NCBI GenBank assembly: GCA_000799755.1
Contig: JUHI01000004.1
Span: 186,001-250,000, forward strand
Origin: Martinezella tropici
GTDB taxonomy: Bacteria > Pseudomonadota > Alphaproteobacteria > Rhizobiales > Rhizobiaceae
DNA: 64,000 bases
Direction: 5' to 3'
The position numbers and the translations under genes are program-made. Of the stretch, positions 27,583 to 35,595 are shown piece by piece (within the stretch, counting starts at the first letter, position 1; every line of letters begins with the position of its first letter). The notes below the pieces were generated by a model, which was not told the origin of the DNA, searched no databases, and worked only from the letters and a program-made list of their open reading frames with translations.

Positions 27583-27702
27583 TGAGCCTCCTCCTATCTG
27601 GCGACCTTGGCCGCATCTCTGGTCGCCGATCAACCGCGCCGGTTTCGCCTGGCTGGCGCGGTCAGTTCCCTCGGCGCCGTTTCCTGTGTCTCGGTGCGCG
27701 CT

Positions 27703-27740
27703 GCTGCCAGAGCGTTTCCCTTCGCTCTGGCAGCTCCTTT
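27703..27740 (+). terminator. Hairpin in the rightward early leader (tR1-like candidate)
   Basis: A perfect 12-bp stem (GCTGCCAGAGCG/CGCTCTGGCAGC, 27703-27714 and 27723-27734, loop TTTCCCTT) is followed by TCCTTTGATTTCT, a broken T run. It lies in the 282-bp stretch between the Cro-like gene and the next likely start at 27865. That stretch shows no convincing gene. Confidence 0.5.
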
Positions 27741-27864
27741 GATTTCTGTGTGCCTTGGGCATGCGGCCCTCCGTGATCGCTTGGACTCTACGACGCTAGA
27801 GAACTCTCCCGCGTCTTTCACCGGAATCTTTTTGGAAAAAATTCCCTTGACCGGGGAGGTGTCT

Positions 27865-28338
27865 TTGCGCGCTCAAAAACCTGAAAATATCCGTCCGACC
27901 ACTCCCGAGGAGCGGCGGGACCTGAAGATGCTGACGCAGCGGGCGATCCGCAATGTCGGCGGCTCCAACTTCGCCAACGATACGCGCGTCGTCGAAAGCA
28001 AGCTTTCTGAGTATGGCAATCCAGCCCATGAAAAGCAGTTCATGCCGATTGATGTCGTCGCTGATCTTGAGCGTGTTCTTGGCTATCCGATCATTACTGA
28101 GCACTTGGCTCAGTTGCAGGGCTTCCGCCTGACGACCGATGCGGCGACGGCAGATGAGCCGGACATGGAAGATGTCGGCGCCTTCTCCGATACGCAGGGC
28201 AAGCTGCTTTCCATGCTGATCCGATACGCGCCCGATGGCTACGACCATCGCGAGCGGCGGGAGATCCTGCCTGTTGCCGAGGCGTTGCTCGTGCAGCTGC
28301 AGGATCTCATCAAGGGATTGAAGGGAGCGCCGTTATGA
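27865..28338 (+). CDS. Probable phage regulatory protein (CII-like)
   Basis: 157 aa from a TTG start at 27865. This start is chosen because GGGGAGG lies just before it and the in-frame sequence upstream covers a terminator-like hairpin and looks non-coding. The N-terminal half (AIRNVGGSNFANDTRV, SKLSEYGNP, FMPIDVVADLERVLGYP) has the shape of a helix-turn-helix followed by the long helix of phage CII/CP76-type regulators, and gene order after Cro supports this. The match is weak. Its stop overlaps the next start (ATGA). Confidence 0.6.
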   Translation: MRAQKPENIRPTTPEERRDLKMLTQRAIRNVGGSNFANDTRVVESKLSEYGNPAHEKQFMPIDVVADLERVLGYPIITEHLAQLQGFRLTTDAATADEPDMEDVGAFSDTQGKLLSMLIRYAPDGYDHRERREILPVAEALLVQLQDLIKGLKGAPL

Positions 28339-28610
28339 GCGCCCGTCGCATTCCCTACGCCGGCAAGATGCCCGAGCCGAACTACCAGACGGTAGCTAAT
28401 GGCGCAGCCATGGGGCCGCGCGGCATCGCCTTTCTACGCCGGGTTGCTCACGCGCGAAAGCCATACCGGATGGAGCTGAACGCAGACCGTGAGGCGGTCG
28501 GCCGCGCGCTGGTCTGCGGTTATGTGCGCCGCGATGTCCGTGATCCGGAATGCATCTGGATGCTCGGCAAGGGACGAGAATTTCTCGATCGTTTGATGAG
28601 GTGCGAATGA
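28335..28610 (+). CDS. Small phage protein (91 aa)
   Basis: 91-aa basic protein without recognised domain. GIAFLRRVAHARKPYRMELNAD and a final IWMLGKGREFLDRLM helix are visible. The pattern of a short winged-helix-like fold is possible but unproven. It overlaps both neighbours by ATGA and is part of the rightward early operon. Confidence 0.65.
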   Translation: MSARRIPYAGKMPEPNYQTVANGAAMGPRGIAFLRRVAHARKPYRMELNADREAVGRALVCGYVRRDVRDPECIWMLGKGREFLDRLMRCE

Positions 28611-28807
28611 TGAAGCGCACCAGGTCGTCACTGATCGAAGCCATGCGGGCATTCGATTCTCTGCCAAAGCCGCTCCGGCAAGCCATCGCCGGGGCGGCAT
28701 TTGTCTATGACCCCAAGGAGACCGCAGCAGCCCGCATTGCGCAGGGCCGCAACGTGGAAACGATTCTGCGCGGAATTCTCCGTTTCGAGCGGAGGGCCGC
28801 GCGATGA
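28607..28807 (+). CDS. Small phage protein (66 aa)
   Basis: 66-aa basic helical protein (LIEAMRAFDSLPKPLRQAI, VYDPKETAAARIAQGRNVE, ending in Arg-rich RFERRAAR). Two ATG codons in a row at 28607 and 28610 follow GAGG; the first overlaps the previous stop. No known function. Confidence 0.65.
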   Translation: MMKRTRSSLIEAMRAFDSLPKPLRQAIAGAAFVYDPKETAAARIAQGRNVETILRGILRFERRAAR

Positions 28808-30303
28808 CCGACAAGATGAAACCGGGCGAGCGGGCAAGTCGCATCCTGCAAATCGCGGTGGCAGAGGGCGTCTTTGTTGCAATTGACGAACGCGACCGGA
28901 AATCGGCGACGCAGCTCAATGGCCGCCGCCTGCTGTCTCGCGATAAAAAGGATGGCAGCAGATGGTATCCGACCGACAAGGCGCACGAGCACATTGCCGC
29001 GCAGCTGGAACCGCATGAGGCGAGGAAACCGGCACCATTGCGGACCGTCGAGAGCTACGGAAGCAGGTATGATCTCCCTCGCTATCCAGACCGCATTCCA
29101 CATCATGCCTTGGCCGGTCTTTTCCCGATGTTCTCGGAGGCGGAACTCGATGAACTGGCGGAAGACATACGCGCACGCGGACAGGAGCAGCCGGTCTGGA
29201 TTCTCGATGGCAAGATCATTGACGGACGAAACCGCGACGAGGCCTGCCACCGGATCGGGATCGATCCATGGACCAAGGATTACGAGGGTGACGATCCGCT
29301 CGGTTTCGTCCTGTCGCTCAACCTGCGCCGTCGCCATCTGAGCGAAAGTCAGCGCGCCATGGTGGCGGCGAAGATCGTCGATTGGGAACGCGGCATGAAC
29401 CAGTCGACGGCCGGGTCAGCAAATTTGCCGACCCGAGAGGCGGCGCGCCGACTGTCGATTTCGGAGCGGGCCGTAATCGCCGCGAAGCGCGTGCGGGAGC
29501 AGGGCGCCCCCGCGCTGCTCGCAGCCATCGAGACCGGCAGGATATCGGTGAATGCCGGTGAATCGCTGAGCTACCTTGAGCGACAGGCGCAGGAAGAGGT
29601 TTTGCGGGCCGAAAAAAAGGAGGTGATCGCCAAGGCGAAAGCCATCCGCACCGAGCGGCAGCAGCATTCCCGCATGATCCGTACGGCCCTTATCAATCAC
29701 ATCGCCGAAAAAGGTGAGCGGGTAGCGGGCGAGATGCCACGCGCCGCCTATGCCGTTGGATACTGCGACGTGCCGTGGCAGCAGGAGGCATGGAGCGACG
29801 AAACCGGACAGGACAAGGGGTTGCCTTATCCTGCGATGACGGTCGACGAGTTGATGGCGCTCTGCGCTGGCGAGCGCAGCCCGTTCACGCAGGACGCGAT
29901 CCTGTACTTCTGGACCACAACGAACCGGCTTGCCGATGCGCTGCGGATCATCGGCGCATGGGGCTTCACCTACGTCAGCATGATCACATGGGACAAGGTG
30001 AATATCGGCATGGGCCGATGGGTGCGCGACCGCACCGAGCACCTGATCATCTGCAAGCGCGGCAACTTCCCCGGCATCGACCTCTACACGGCCAAACCGG
30101 AAAGCCTCTACAGCGAGGTCAAGACCGAGCATAGCCGCAAGCCGGTCTGGTTCGCGGAAGAGATCGAGCGGCTTTATCCCGACATGCGCAAGCTGGAGCT
30201 TTTCCAGCGCAAGGAGAGCCTGCAACCGGGCGATATCCGGCTCAACGGCAAATGGGAGTTTTGGGGTAATCAGGCGGGAACGCCGGAAGGCGAGGCCGCA
30301 TGA
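28804..30303 (+). CDS. ParB-like domain fused to an MT-A70-type adenine methyltransferase
   Basis: 499 aa. After ~90 N-terminal residues comes a ParB/Srx-like nuclease-fold domain (about 100-205), with LDELAEDIRARGQEQPV and the IIDGRNRDEAC box. A helix-turn-helix follows (TREAARRLSISERAVIAAKRV, about 210-230). The C-terminal half (about 290-480) is an MT-A70 N6-adenine methyltransferase with FWTTTNRLADAL, WGFTYVSMITWDKVN and HLIICKRG. The catalytic motif DPPW is DVPW here (322-325). The fusion probably targets methylation to DNA bound by the ParB/HTH part, to protect phage DNA or regulate genes. The altered motif leaves activity open. Confidence 0.85.
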   Translation: MTDKMKPGERASRILQIAVAEGVFVAIDERDRKSATQLNGRRLLSRDKKDGSRWYPTDKAHEHIAAQLEPHEARKPAPLRTVESYGSRYDLPRYPDRIPHHALAGLFPMFSEAELDELAEDIRARGQEQPVWILDGKIIDGRNRDEACHRIGIDPWTKDYEGDDPLGFVLSLNLRRRHLSESQRAMVAAKIVDWERGMNQSTAGSANLPTREAARRLSISERAVIAAKRVREQGAPALLAAIETGRISVNAGESLSYLERQAQEEVLRAEKKEVIAKAKAIRTERQQHSRMIRTALINHIAEKGERVAGEMPRAAYAVGYCDVPWQQEAWSDETGQDKGLPYPAMTVDELMALCAGERSPFTQDAILYFWTTTNRLADALRIIGAWGFTYVSMITWDKVNIGMGRWVRDRTEHLIICKRGNFPGIDLYTAKPESLYSEVKTEHSRKPVWFAEEIERLYPDMRKLELFQRKESLQPGDIRLNGKWEFWGNQAGTPEGEAA

Positions 30304-30599
30304 CGGACTTCCTTCCTGATGTCGAAAGCCTTGAAGACGCCGAGGCTGATCAGCAGCGTGCTCGCTGGCTGATCCGCACGCCGCTCGCGCAGCTGCTGCG
30401 CGATGAAATCGAGATCCGCCGTTGCCTGCGGCTCGCTCACTTCCAAGCAGGCGTCACCTACCTCGACGCCGAACTTTCCTTTCTTCGCAATTCGCGCCGC
30501 GACGACGGCGGTCCCATCGACCTGATCGGGATCGAGAGTGCGCGCGGTCGCATGGACAGAATCGCAAGCGGCCTGCCGCCGCGCAACCTGGGGGCATGA
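30300..30599 (+). CDS. Phage protein of unknown function (99 aa)
   Basis: 99-aa acidic helical protein (EDAEADQQRARWLIRTPLAQ, then RDEIEIRRCLRLAHFQAG and DLIGIESARGRMDRIA). No recognised domain. It is joined to the methyltransferase gene before it by ATGA and ends directly before the next methyltransferase gene, so it may assist either. Confidence 0.65.
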   Translation: MTDFLPDVESLEDAEADQQRARWLIRTPLAQLLRDEIEIRRCLRLAHFQAGVTYLDAELSFLRNSRRDDGGPIDLIGIESARGRMDRIASGLPPRNLGA

Positions 30600-32603
30600 A
30601 TGTACGCGGGGACACTTTTCGGGGAAGCGACGACATCTCAGATATTCGCCACCATGCAGGGTGACGGCGGGCGATTGCCGCCGATGATCATAGATAGCTT
30701 TGCTGGCGGCGGCGGCGCATCAACCGGCATCGAAATGGCTTTAGGGCGGTCGCCTGATATTGCCATCAACCACAATGCGGATGCGCTGGCGCTGCATGCT
30801 GCGAACCATCCCGACACGCTCCACCTGTCGGAGAACGTCTACAAGGTCGATCCGCTGGACTATCTCAGCGGGCGCCATATCGGGCTTGCGTGGTTCAGCC
30901 CCGATTGCAAGCACTTCAGCAAGGCGAAGGGCGGCAAGCCCGTCGAGCGCAACATTCGCGATCTCTGCTGGATCATTCCGGCGTGGGTGGAGCGCATCCA
31001 GAAGAGCGGCGGCAAGGTCGACGTGATCATCATGGAGAATGTCGAGGAGTTCAAGGACTACGGCCCGCTCGTGCAGACGGATCGCGGCCTCATGCCCGAT
31101 CCGGAGCGGAAAGGCGAAACCTTCAGGAAGTGGTGCAAGTCGATCCGCAAGCTTGGCGGCAAGATCGAGCATCGCGAGTTGCGCGCCTGCGACTATGGTG
31201 CGCCGACGATCCGTAAGCGCCTGTTCGTCATTATCCGTTTCGATGGTCACCCCGTCGTCTGGCCGAAGCCAACCCATGCCGCGCCTGATGACCCAGAGGT
31301 GATCGCGGGGCGCAAGCTGCCATGGCGCACTGCTGCTGAGATCATCGACTGGTCATTGCCGTGCCCTTCGATCTTCGCAACGGTCGAAGAAATCAAGGTC
31401 AGCCATGGCGTGAAGGCGGTTCGACCCCTCGCGGATAACACCATGGCTCGCGTGGCGCGGGGAATGAAGCGCTATGTTCTCGACGCAGAGAGGCCCTTTA
31501 TCGTCAACCTGACGCACGGCGCGCGCTGCGAGGATCTGGCGCAGCCGTTCAATACCATCACCGGGGCACATCGCGGCGAAAAGGCTGTCGTGTCGCCGTC
31601 GCTCATCTCGATCGCACACGGCGATAGCGGCGGTAGGCGAGAATATCCTCTTTCAGATCCCTTCGGCGTCGTGACGTCCGGAGGTATTGGGCACGCGATC
31701 GTCGCGCCGCATCTGATGACGATGCGCAATTCCGGCAAGCCATTCAATGGCGCTGACGAGCCGACGCATACCATCACGGCAGGCGGCGCCGGTCTGACGC
31801 TTGTTGCACCCGTCTTGACTGCCGCTCAGCAAGGCGGCTCCGTTCGGAGCGTCGAGCAGCCTCATCATACCATCACGGCCAGCAAGAAAGATCAGAACTG
31901 CGTTGCTACGGCCTTCCTGGCCCAGCATAATATTGACGGCCATAGCGGCTTAGGAAATCCGGGGCGTCCAGCAGAAGCGCCGCTCTCGACAGTAACGTCA
32001 ACCGGTGCGCAACAAGGTGTGATGACCGCCTTCATCTCGCGTCAGTTCGGAACGTCGACCGGACACGATGCAGAAAAGCCGTTGGCGACGACGACAGCAG
32101 ATGGCGGCGGCAAATCGTTGCTCGTTGCGCCATACCTGCAGGCCTACTATGGAACCGGCGACGGCGGCGAGGAAGATCGTCCTTGCCGCACGATCACCAC
32201 CAAGGACCGTCACGGCCACGTCGAGGCGTCGATCAGTGCGCCACCCTTCACGGAAGCGCAGGCGACTCGAGCACGTCAGGTTGCCGACTTCCTTCGGTCG
32301 TATGGCTTTTGGGACGAACGCGAGTTCGTGACGATCGTCATAGACGGCGAAACCTTCGTCATCGTCGATATCGGCATGCGAATGCTGACGCCGCGCGAGC
32401 TGTATAACGCTCAGGGATTTCCGCAACAGTACATCATTGACGGCGTCTGGATCGCGCCCGAAACGGGCGGTGAAGCGGTCTGGCGCGCGTTTCCGAAGTC
32501 CGTGCAGGTCAGCTGCGTCGGCAACTCGGTTTCGCCCGTCGTCGCTGCTGCGCTGGCTGCTGCCAACGCAGATCATTGCCGCGTCGAGAGGTTGGCGGCA
32601 TGA
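30600..32603 (+). CDS. DNA (cytosine-5) methyltransferase with an internal repeat array
   Basis: 667 aa. The C5-methyltransferase core is clear: motif I DSFAGGGGASTGIE (32-45), catalytic Cys103 in FSPDCKHFS (variant of the usual PPCQ), ENVEEF (146-151), and the closing block MRMLTPRELYNAQGFP with VGNSVSPVVAAAL near the end. Between about residues 315 and 540, where a target-recognition domain would lie, are seven degenerate repeats of the form P-x-x-T-I/V-T-(A/S), each followed by a turn and a hydrophobic strand (for example HTITAGGAGLTLVAP). It probably shields phage DNA from restriction; the target sequence is not readable. Confidence 0.9.
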   Translation: MYAGTLFGEATTSQIFATMQGDGGRLPPMIIDSFAGGGGASTGIEMALGRSPDIAINHNADALALHAANHPDTLHLSENVYKVDPLDYLSGRHIGLAWFSPDCKHFSKAKGGKPVERNIRDLCWIIPAWVERIQKSGGKVDVIIMENVEEFKDYGPLVQTDRGLMPDPERKGETFRKWCKSIRKLGGKIEHRELRACDYGAPTIRKRLFVIIRFDGHPVVWPKPTHAAPDDPEVIAGRKLPWRTAAEIIDWSLPCPSIFATVEEIKVSHGVKAVRPLADNTMARVARGMKRYVLDAERPFIVNLTHGARCEDLAQPFNTITGAHRGEKAVVSPSLISIAHGDSGGRREYPLSDPFGVVTSGGIGHAIVAPHLMTMRNSGKPFNGADEPTHTITAGGAGLTLVAPVLTAAQQGGSVRSVEQPHHTITASKKDQNCVATAFLAQHNIDGHSGLGNPGRPAEAPLSTVTSTGAQQGVMTAFISRQFGTSTGHDAEKPLATTTADGGGKSLLVAPYLQAYYGTGDGGEEDRPCRTITTKDRHGHVEASISAPPFTEAQATRARQVADFLRSYGFWDEREFVTIVIDGETFVIVDIGMRMLTPRELYNAQGFPQQYIIDGVWIAPETGGEAVWRAFPKSVQVSCVGNSVSPVVAAALAAANADHCRVERLAA

Positions 32604-33799
32604 GCAGCGAAGCGACAATCAGGCGCGGCGCGCGCAACGCCAACTATGTTGCGGTGCCCAATCGCATATTCGAGGACAGCCGCCTTTCCATGGAAGCTCG
32701 GTGGCTGCTTGGCTATCTGCTGTCCAAGCCGGATAACTGGATCGTCGTGATCGGCGACATCATCAAGAAGGGCGGTTGCGGACGCGACAAGGCCCGCAAG
32801 ATGATCGCCGAGCTGGTCGAGTTCGGCTATGCGGAGCGCGAGCAGGTGCGCGAGGATGGCAAATTCGGATCGTCCGTTCTTGTGATCTTTGATGAGCCAA
32901 GCGCCGGCATTCCATCTGATCAGTCAGCGCAGCCGGAGAGTGTTGCATTTCTACCGCAGACGGATTTACCGGCGACGGCAGAACCGTCGCCGGTTTCGCC
33001 GTCGCCGGTAAAATCGGCACCTAGTAATAACTTAGATCTACCAAATACTGACTCCTACCAAGCGAGCGCTGGCGCGGAAGAGGGTTTGAAGCGGTCTGAT
33101 CGAAAGAAGATCGAGCGAGATTTCACGCTCTGGTACGCCACCTGGAAAAAAGGTGAAGTCGGTTACGCCCGAAACGCCTGGTTCGCCATGAGCGACGAGG
33201 AGCGCGCCGAATGCATCGAGCGAACCCCGCTCTATCTGCGATGGGCTAAGGCCGACGAGATCCCGGCTGCATCCGTCTTCCTGAAAAACAGGGGATGGCG
33301 CGACATGCCGGACGAGCTGACGGCTGCGCCGACACGAGGCATTGCCAAGGTCTGCGGCAAGCTGTGGATGGGAACGCGCTTGGCAGCGCTGTCGAAGGAG
33401 CCATCGGGCCGCGTCATCTTCACGGCCTTTGATGAACGCGAGATCGCCGCAGGGAGAGCCAGCAGGGAGGCGCTGACGCACAGTAAGCGCCTTGAGCACG
33501 GCTGGCCGCTGGTGACCGCCATGCGCGATCTGGCGCGGCGCAAGGAGCCGTTCATCACGTCGCTGGCGCTGCTCCCATCGGTGGCAGAATTTCGTCAGGT
33601 GAAGAGCGACAGCGCATTGTTTGCTGCGTGGGCTGATCTACACGAGCGCCATGGGTGGCCGTTCATCGAGCATCCCCACGACTACGTCTGGTTTCCCGCA
33701 GTCGACGACCGGGCCGAAGATCTGCACGAGGCCGTCGAAAATGCCCTGGCAACCTTCATCTCAACGATCAGCGAGGCGGGCAATGACGATGCAGCATAA
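32600..33799 (+). CDS. Probable phage replication initiator (N-terminal winged helix)
   Basis: 399 aa. The first ~100 residues (VPNRIFEDSRLSMEARWLLGY, DIIKKGGCGRDKARKMIAEL, FGYAEREQ) form the helix-turn-helix/winged helix common to phage replication organiser proteins. A Ser/Pro-rich linker (about 105-155) overlaps a repeat cluster in the DNA that could be the origin. The C-terminal half is soluble and not recognised (FTLWYATWKKGEVGYARNAW, HGWPFIEHPHDYVWFP). Its start overlaps the methyltransferase stop by ATGA. The role as initiator is inferred from domain and place. Confidence 0.72.
   Translation: MSSEATIRRGARNANYVAVPNRIFEDSRLSMEARWLLGYLLSKPDNWIVVIGDIIKKGGCGRDKARKMIAELVEFGYAEREQVREDGKFGSSVLVIFDEPSAGIPSDQSAQPESVAFLPQTDLPATAEPSPVSPSPVKSAPSNNLDLPNTDSYQASAGAEEGLKRSDRKKIERDFTLWYATWKKGEVGYARNAWFAMSDEERAECIERTPLYLRWAKADEIPAASVFLKNRGWRDMPDELTAAPTRGIAKVCGKLWMGTRLAALSKEPSGRVIFTAFDEREIAAGRASREALTHSKRLEHGWPLVTAMRDLARRKEPFITSLALLPSVAEFRQVKSDSALFAAWADLHERHGWPFIEHPHDYVWFPAVDDRAEDLHEAVENALATFISTISEAGNDDAA
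32968..33060. other. Candidate phage replication origin (iterons plus AT-rich stretch)
   Basis: Three copies of the 11-mer CCGTCGCCGGT lie inside the presumed initiator gene: one inverted (32968-32978) and two direct (32984-32994, 32999-33009) with 15-bp spacing. An AT-rich stretch follows (about 33010-33055). Iterons within the initiator gene followed by AT-rich DNA are the layout of lambda-type origins. The repeats also encode a Pro/Ser/Val-rich linker, so coding constraint is an alternative. Confidence 0.45.
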
Positions 33800-34472
33800 G
33801 CGGGATAGCATTTCCGGGGCACCTCTCGATATCCGCCAGTTTGCATCCGACAAGCAGGATACCGCGATCAGCCTCCATCGTATCCGCATCCGTGAGATCG
33901 TGGCAGCGAGCAAGCGCGTGGCTGACGAGAATCCGGATTTGGCTGGCTGGTACTGCCTCCATGTCTTGACCGGCAGGGAAACATCTGTGGAAAAGGCGCT
34001 GACTGATGACAAGGTGGAATGCCTTCTGTTGCGAGAGCCGGAGCAGACCGTCATGCGGCGAGGCCGTCTGTGGAGGTTTCCCGGTAGGCTCTGGCTACCC
34101 GGTTTCGCGTTGGTTCGCTGCGTCCCTTCCAACGAGGCTTTTCGCGGCCTGCTTGGCATTCAGCATGTGACCGAGATCGTCGGCGGATGGGCGCGACCAT
34201 ACCGAGTGTCGGATGAATCGATCAGCCAATTCAATGCGGTCATGCAGGAGAAAGAGGAAGAGCGAGTGCGCCAACGGTTGGCGCAGGAGTTCAAGAATGC
34301 GACGATAGCGCCGGGCGACAAAGTCAGGATTACCCTTGGCCCGTTCTCTGGAATTGAGGCGAAAGTGCTCAAGAAGCTGAAGGGTCGCGAGAAGCGCTGC
34401 AAGGTCGAATACAGGCTGATGGGCCAAACAGGGCAGCTCAACACGCCACTTGCGAATCTCCAGAAACTGTGA
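33783..34472 (+). CDS. NusG/RfaH-like transcription elongation factor of the phage
   Basis: 230 aa from the ATG at 33783. The NGN domain (about 53-145) has WYCLHVLTGRETSVEKALTD and PGFALVRCV. After a helical linker (QEKEEERVRQRLAQEF) comes a KOW domain (about 175-228) with PGDKVRITLGPFSGIEAKVLKK. NusG-type factors bind RNA polymerase and suppress pausing; specialised paralogs such as RfaH and LoaP act as antiterminators at specific leader sequences. As the last early gene before a structured RNA with terminator and the late operon, this protein may act as the late-gene antiterminator (inference). It overlaps the previous gene by 17 bp. Confidence 0.82.
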   Translation: MTMQHKRDSISGAPLDIRQFASDKQDTAISLHRIRIREIVAASKRVADENPDLAGWYCLHVLTGRETSVEKALTDDKVECLLLREPEQTVMRRGRLWRFPGRLWLPGFALVRCVPSNEAFRGLLGIQHVTEIVGGWARPYRVSDESISQFNAVMQEKEEERVRQRLAQEFKNATIAPGDKVRITLGPFSGIEAKVLKKLKGREKRCKVEYRLMGQTGQLNTPLANLQKL

Positions 34473-34485
34473 GTACAAATCGCCT

Positions 34486-34682
34486 CAACGGGATGATCTG
34501 CGATCTCAGTGTACCCTTGGGCTTCGGCCCTGAATGCCTCGGCAGGACGCGAGGCAAAGAGAGGAAACTCTCAGGTTGGTAACCGGGCAGACCCCGCCTT
34601 GAACGTCTCAGCGGAGACATCGATTCAAGGCCAGTGCGCAAGCTATGACTTACAGACAGGCGGCCGATTGGTCGCCTTTTTT
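34486..34682 (+). ncRNA. Structured leader RNA before the late operon (candidate)
   Basis: About 200 nt with five consecutive hairpins and a terminator. GGGC-TTCG-GCCC (34519-34530, UUCG tetraloop). GCCTCG/CGAGGC (34536-34555). GAGAG-GAAA-CTCTC (34559-34572, GNRA tetraloop). GGTT/AACC (34574-34584). A two-part stem CCTTGAA/TTCAAGG enclosing GTCTC/GAGAC (34597-34630). A possible promoter is TTGCGA (34450-34455) and TACAAA (34474-34479), 18 bp apart, which is weak. Placement and length recall the lambda 6S leader RNA. No known RNA family is recognised. Confidence 0.55.
34659..34682 (+). terminator. Terminator between early and late genes
   Basis: A 7-bp stem (GGCGGCC/GGTCGCC, one G-T pair, loop GATT) is followed by six T residues. 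It closes the structured RNA and lies 12 bp before the next coding start, so late transcription must read through it or start beyond it. Confidence 0.85.
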
Positions 34683-34694
34683 CGTATAATGGTT

Positions 34695-35057
34695 ATGGGC
34701 AAGCTGTCATCGATCAAACCAAAAGTTAGACCGATGACACCGCGCATCGGCGCTAAGGCTGCCGCCTTAGCGCCATCCGCACGTCGGGATGAAGAGCAGC
34801 CTTGGCGCAAGTGGTACAAGACCGCAGCATGGCAGGAGCTTCGCCTTTCCGTTCTCGTGCGTGACATGTTCACGTGCCGGATGGAAAGCTGCGGGCGCTT
34901 CGTTGTCGATACATCGCAGCTCGTTGCTGACCACAAGATCCGGCACCAAGGTGATCACGAACTGTTTTGGGATGAAGGCAACCTTCAGACCTTGTGCAAG
35001 CACTGCCACGACAGCCTGAAACAGCGCGAAGAGCGCAGCGGCTTCCGCGCCTGGTAG
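34695..35057 (+). CDS. HNH endonuclease of the packaging module
   Basis: 120 aa. The HNH site is formed by CRMESCGR (61-68), VADHKIRH (78-84), and GNLQTLCKHCHDSLKQ (95-110), with zinc cysteines Cys61, 66, 101 and 104. HNH proteins of this type next to the terminase genes help terminase cut DNA at cos sites in HK97-like phages. The start could also be 34689, or the ATG at 34735, since no strong ribosome site is seen. Confidence 0.85.
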   Translation: MGKLSSIKPKVRPMTPRIGAKAAALAPSARRDEEQPWRKWYKTAAWQELRLSVLVRDMFTCRMESCGRFVVDTSQLVADHKIRHQGDHELFWDEGNLQTLCKHCHDSLKQREERSGFRAW

Positions 35058-35139
35058 CGTTGCCGGTAGGGGGGGGCTCAAAAGTTCGGAACCCCTAGGG
35101 CCGTAGACCGCATGGGTCACATTCGGAGATTTTTTTCCC

Positions 35140-35595
35140 GTGCCTGACGAAATTTTACCCCTGACGCAGCAAGTCGACCTGTTTGGCGACCCGGTATTGC
35201 CGATCAAGGATCGACGCGGCCGTCCTTCGTTCGCAAAGTCGAAGGAAAATCAAGAGCTTGTATCTCTGTTGCGCGCGGCCGGTTGGACGCAGGCGCGAAT
35301 TGCGAAGTACATCGGATGCGATGAGAAGACATTACGCAAGAATTTTTCCCGAGAGCTTGAACACGGTCTCGACATGATCGAGGGCATGGCTCTGGAAGTC
35401 ACTTTCAAGAAAATGAAGCTCGGCAATTCGGTTGCGATCTCTCGCATCTTTGATGTGATCGAAAAGCAGGGCAAGCCAGCGGTTCCACTTCAGCCAAAGC
35501 CGGAGAAGGAAGAACGTCTCGGCAAAAAGGAAACGGCCAACCGCGAAGCGCAAACCGCTCATGAAGGGACTGAATGGGGTACGCTTCTTCAATAA
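35140..35595 (+). CDS. Terminase small subunit-like protein
   Basis: 151 aa from a GTG start. Helix-turn-helix at about 38-68 (ELVSLLRAAGWTQARIAKYIGCDEKTLRKNF), a long helix and a charged Lys/Glu-rich tail. Small terminase subunits recognise the packaging site on phage DNA. Direct position before the large subunit and a 22-bp overlap with it support the call. GGAG lies upstream of the GTG. Confidence 0.8.
   Translation: MPDEILPLTQQVDLFGDPVLPIKDRRGRPSFAKSKENQELVSLLRAAGWTQARIAKYIGCDEKTLRKNFSRELEHGLDMIEGMALEVTFKKMKLGNSVAISRIFDVIEKQGKPAVPLQPKPEKEERLGKKETANREAQTAHEGTEWGTLLQ

Noticed and set aside
27579..27776. 65-codon ORF overlapping the cro-like stop by ATGA
   Set aside because: It runs through the perfect 12-bp hairpin, has a biased Arg/Ser/Pro composition typical of out-of-frame GC-rich DNA, and shows no recognised domain.
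34685..34690. Perfect TATAAT after the early/late terminator, as a late promoter
   Set aside because: The nearest -35-like TTGGTC is only 11 bp away and there is nothing suitable at 16-18 bp. The match may be chance, though a promoter without a -35 box cannot be excluded.
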